A stretch of DNA of 64,000 nt from Bradyrhizobium sp. Tv2a-2 (lineage in GTDB: Bacteria; Pseudomonadota; Alphaproteobacteria; Rhizobiales; Xanthobacteraceae), in the NCBI RefSeq assembly GCF_000472425.1, contig NZ_AXAI01000003.1, forward strand, positions 64,156 to 128,155. The letters run 5' to 3'. Below the pieces are notes generated by a model, which ran no database searches, was not told where the DNA came from, and saw only the letters and a program-made list of their open reading frames with translations. Of the stretch, positions 62,713-64,000 are shown one piece after another. Position 1 is the first letter of the stretch. Each line of letters starts with the position of its first letter. A program made the position numbers and the translations under genes.

Positions 62713-64000
62713 ATGAGAGCGACGCTCGCTGCAATGATCTTGCTGACCTCGACTTCCCTGACGCAGGCCCAATTGACCCAGCCGACTACCGCCGCCGCCA
62801 AGCCGAAGCAAATGGCGACGGTTCCGATCCGCCCGGCAGTGCAGGCGCCAGCCGATACCGCCAACGCCATGGCGCAGGCCGAGCGGCTGGCGCTGCAGTC
62901 CGACCTCGCCTGGGTCGGCGAATATAATGGCGCGATCACGGGTGACGTCAGCGAGCGCATGGTCGCCGCAATCAAGGAATACCAGAAGGCCAGAGGCGGC
63001 AAGCAGACCGGCGTGCTCAATCCGCAGGAGCGCAACGTGCTGGCTGACACCGCGCGGCGGCGGCAGGAGAGTGTCGGCTGGAAGATCGTCACCGACATGG
63101 TCACCGGTGCACGGCTCGGCATCCCCGCAAAGCTCGTCCCGCAACAGGCGAGCGACGCCAACGGCAGCAAATGGACGTCGCCGACCGGCACCATCCAGAT
63201 CCTGCTGTCGCGGCGGAAGGAGGCCGGCCCCACCACCGCGAAGCTCGCGGACGAGGAGAAGAAGCAGCCGGGCCGCAATGTCGACTACACCGTGGTCAAG
63301 CCGGATTTCTTCGTGCTCTCGGGCCTGCAGGGGCTGAAGAAATTCTACATTCGCGGCACCTCCAAGGGCGACGAAGTCCGCGTCATGACTATTCTCTACG
63401 ACCAGGCGACGGAAAACACCGTCGAGCCGGTGGTGATCGCGATGTCGAGCGCGTTCAACGCATTTCCATCCGGGCCGCAGCCCGGCCCGCCACCGCGCAA
63501 GACCGTCGATTACGGCACGGGCGTCGTGGTGAGCGATGACGGCGCGATCATCGCCGATCGTGAGATCACGGAAGGCTGCATCGCCCTCACCATGGCAGGA
63601 TTCGGCCATGCCGACCGCGTTGCCGACGACAAGGAGCATGGGCTGGCGCTGTTGCGCGTTTATGGCGTGCGCGAGTTGAAGCCGCTCGCGCTTGCGGATG
63701 GCGTGGCGACGGGCGTCGAGATCACCGGCATCGCCGATCCGCAGAACCAGGGCGGCGGCAGCACCGTCTCAAGCGTCAAAGCGCGGGCCGCGGAGATTGG
63801 CGGCGATGGCGACGCCGTGCTGTCGCCCGCGCCGGCCCTCGGATTTTCCGGCGCCGCAGCGCTTGATGCGAGCAGCAAGTTCGCCGGCATCGCGCTGTTG
63901 AAGCCGGTGATTGTCGCGGGCGTCTCGACTACGGCAGCCACGTCGCAGGCGGTGCTGGTGTCATCAGGCACCGTGCGGACGTTTCTCAAGGCCAACGGCG
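62713..64000 (+). CDS. Exported peptidoglycan-binding, trypsin-fold pseudoprotease (runs off right edge)
   Basis: Open for 429 codons to the window end. A signal peptide (LAAMILLTSTSLTQAQ) is followed by a peptidoglycan-binding-like helical domain at about 60-115 (GAITGDVSERMVAAIKEYQ), a middle domain, and a trypsin/DegP-like domain from about 267. In that domain the catalytic His position (normally TNxHVV) reads ADREIT, the Asp position (normally NDLALL) reads HGLALL, and the Ser loop reads GFSGAAAL with S379. Two of three catalytic residues are thus lost. It is probably a non-peptidase envelope protein. Confidence 0.75.
   Translation, partial: MRATLAAMILLTSTSLTQAQLTQPTTAAAKPKQMATVPIRPAVQAPADTANAMAQAERLALQSDLAWVGEYNGAITGDVSERMVAAIKEYQKARGGKQTGVLNPQERNVLADTARRRQESVGWKIVTDMVTGARLGIPAKLVPQQASDANGSKWTSPTGTIQILLSRRKEAGPTTAKLADEEKKQPGRNVDYTVVKPDFFVLSGLQGLKKFYIRGTSKGDEVRVMTILYDQATENTVEPVVIAMSSAFNAFPSGPQPGPPPRKTVDYGTGVVVSDDGAIIADREITEGCIALTMAGFGHADRVADDKEHGLALLRVYGVRELKPLALADGVATGVEITGIADPQNQGGGSTVSSVKARAAEIGGDGDAVLSPAPALGFSGAAALDASSKFAGIALLKPVIVAGVSTTAATSQAVLVSSGTVRTFLKANG

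Overview
The window reads as a stretch of the core chromosome of a slow-growing rhizobium, most likely Bradyrhizobium or a close relative. The basis is high GC, the subunit sequences of the ATP synthase and TCA enzymes, the cycVWZXY-type cytochrome c maturation cluster, dense short palindromic intergenic repeats of the rhizobial type, and CtrA-, Irr- and ybhL-type regulatory signals typical of Alphaproteobacteria. I see no rRNA, tRNA, CRISPR array, prophage or intact insertion sequence.

Layout. 1-5756 (minus): the end of a class III cyclase gene, then the F1 ATP synthase operon atpHAGDC. 6468-10433: rlpA behind a strong CtrA box, convergent priA, divergent xerC. 10544-11699: two small membrane proteins. 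11736-22160 (minus): a TCA cluster mdh-sucC-(DUF1579)-sucD-sucA-odhB-(SDR)-lpdA, which builds the 2-oxoglutarate dehydrogenase complex and the next and last steps of the cycle. 22374-28551: zapE, thpR, a GDSL esterase, and an ABC transporter pair of the kind that partners it. 28822-31995: Bax-inhibitor-1 family protein behind a probable ybhL leader RNA, a GNAT acetyltransferase, DUF2794, an intergenic sRNA candidate, DUF1223. 32260-38436: aconitase divergent from the ccmABCDG genes with an Irr/ICE-like box between them. 38469-43178: yciB, ftsY, an RluA-type gene, mtaB, dapF.

43345-45858: a pair of exported proteins (GyrI-like domain, SIMPL domain) and a metallo-hydrolase. 46168-51149: the translation/SRP run ffh-rpsP-rimM-(MDR oxidoreductase)-trmD-rplS. 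51519-55401: leuC and leuD separated by small genes, including a His/Trp-repeat exported protein. 55490-64000: glycosyltransferase plus DUF6455 gene bracketed by inverted repeats, a CitE-like lyase, beta-carbonic anhydrase, YqhA family protein, asd, small exported proteins, a MoeB/ThiF-like E1 enzyme lacking the usual zinc cysteines, and the start of an exported peptidoglycan-binding pseudoprotease.

Most of the window is housekeeping. The parts most worth following are regulatory and non-coding: the CtrA box at 6232, the ICE-like palindrome at 35093, the structured RNA candidate at 30981-31107, the ybhL-type leader at 28740, the broken ccmA/ccmB junction, and the degenerate protease at the right edge.
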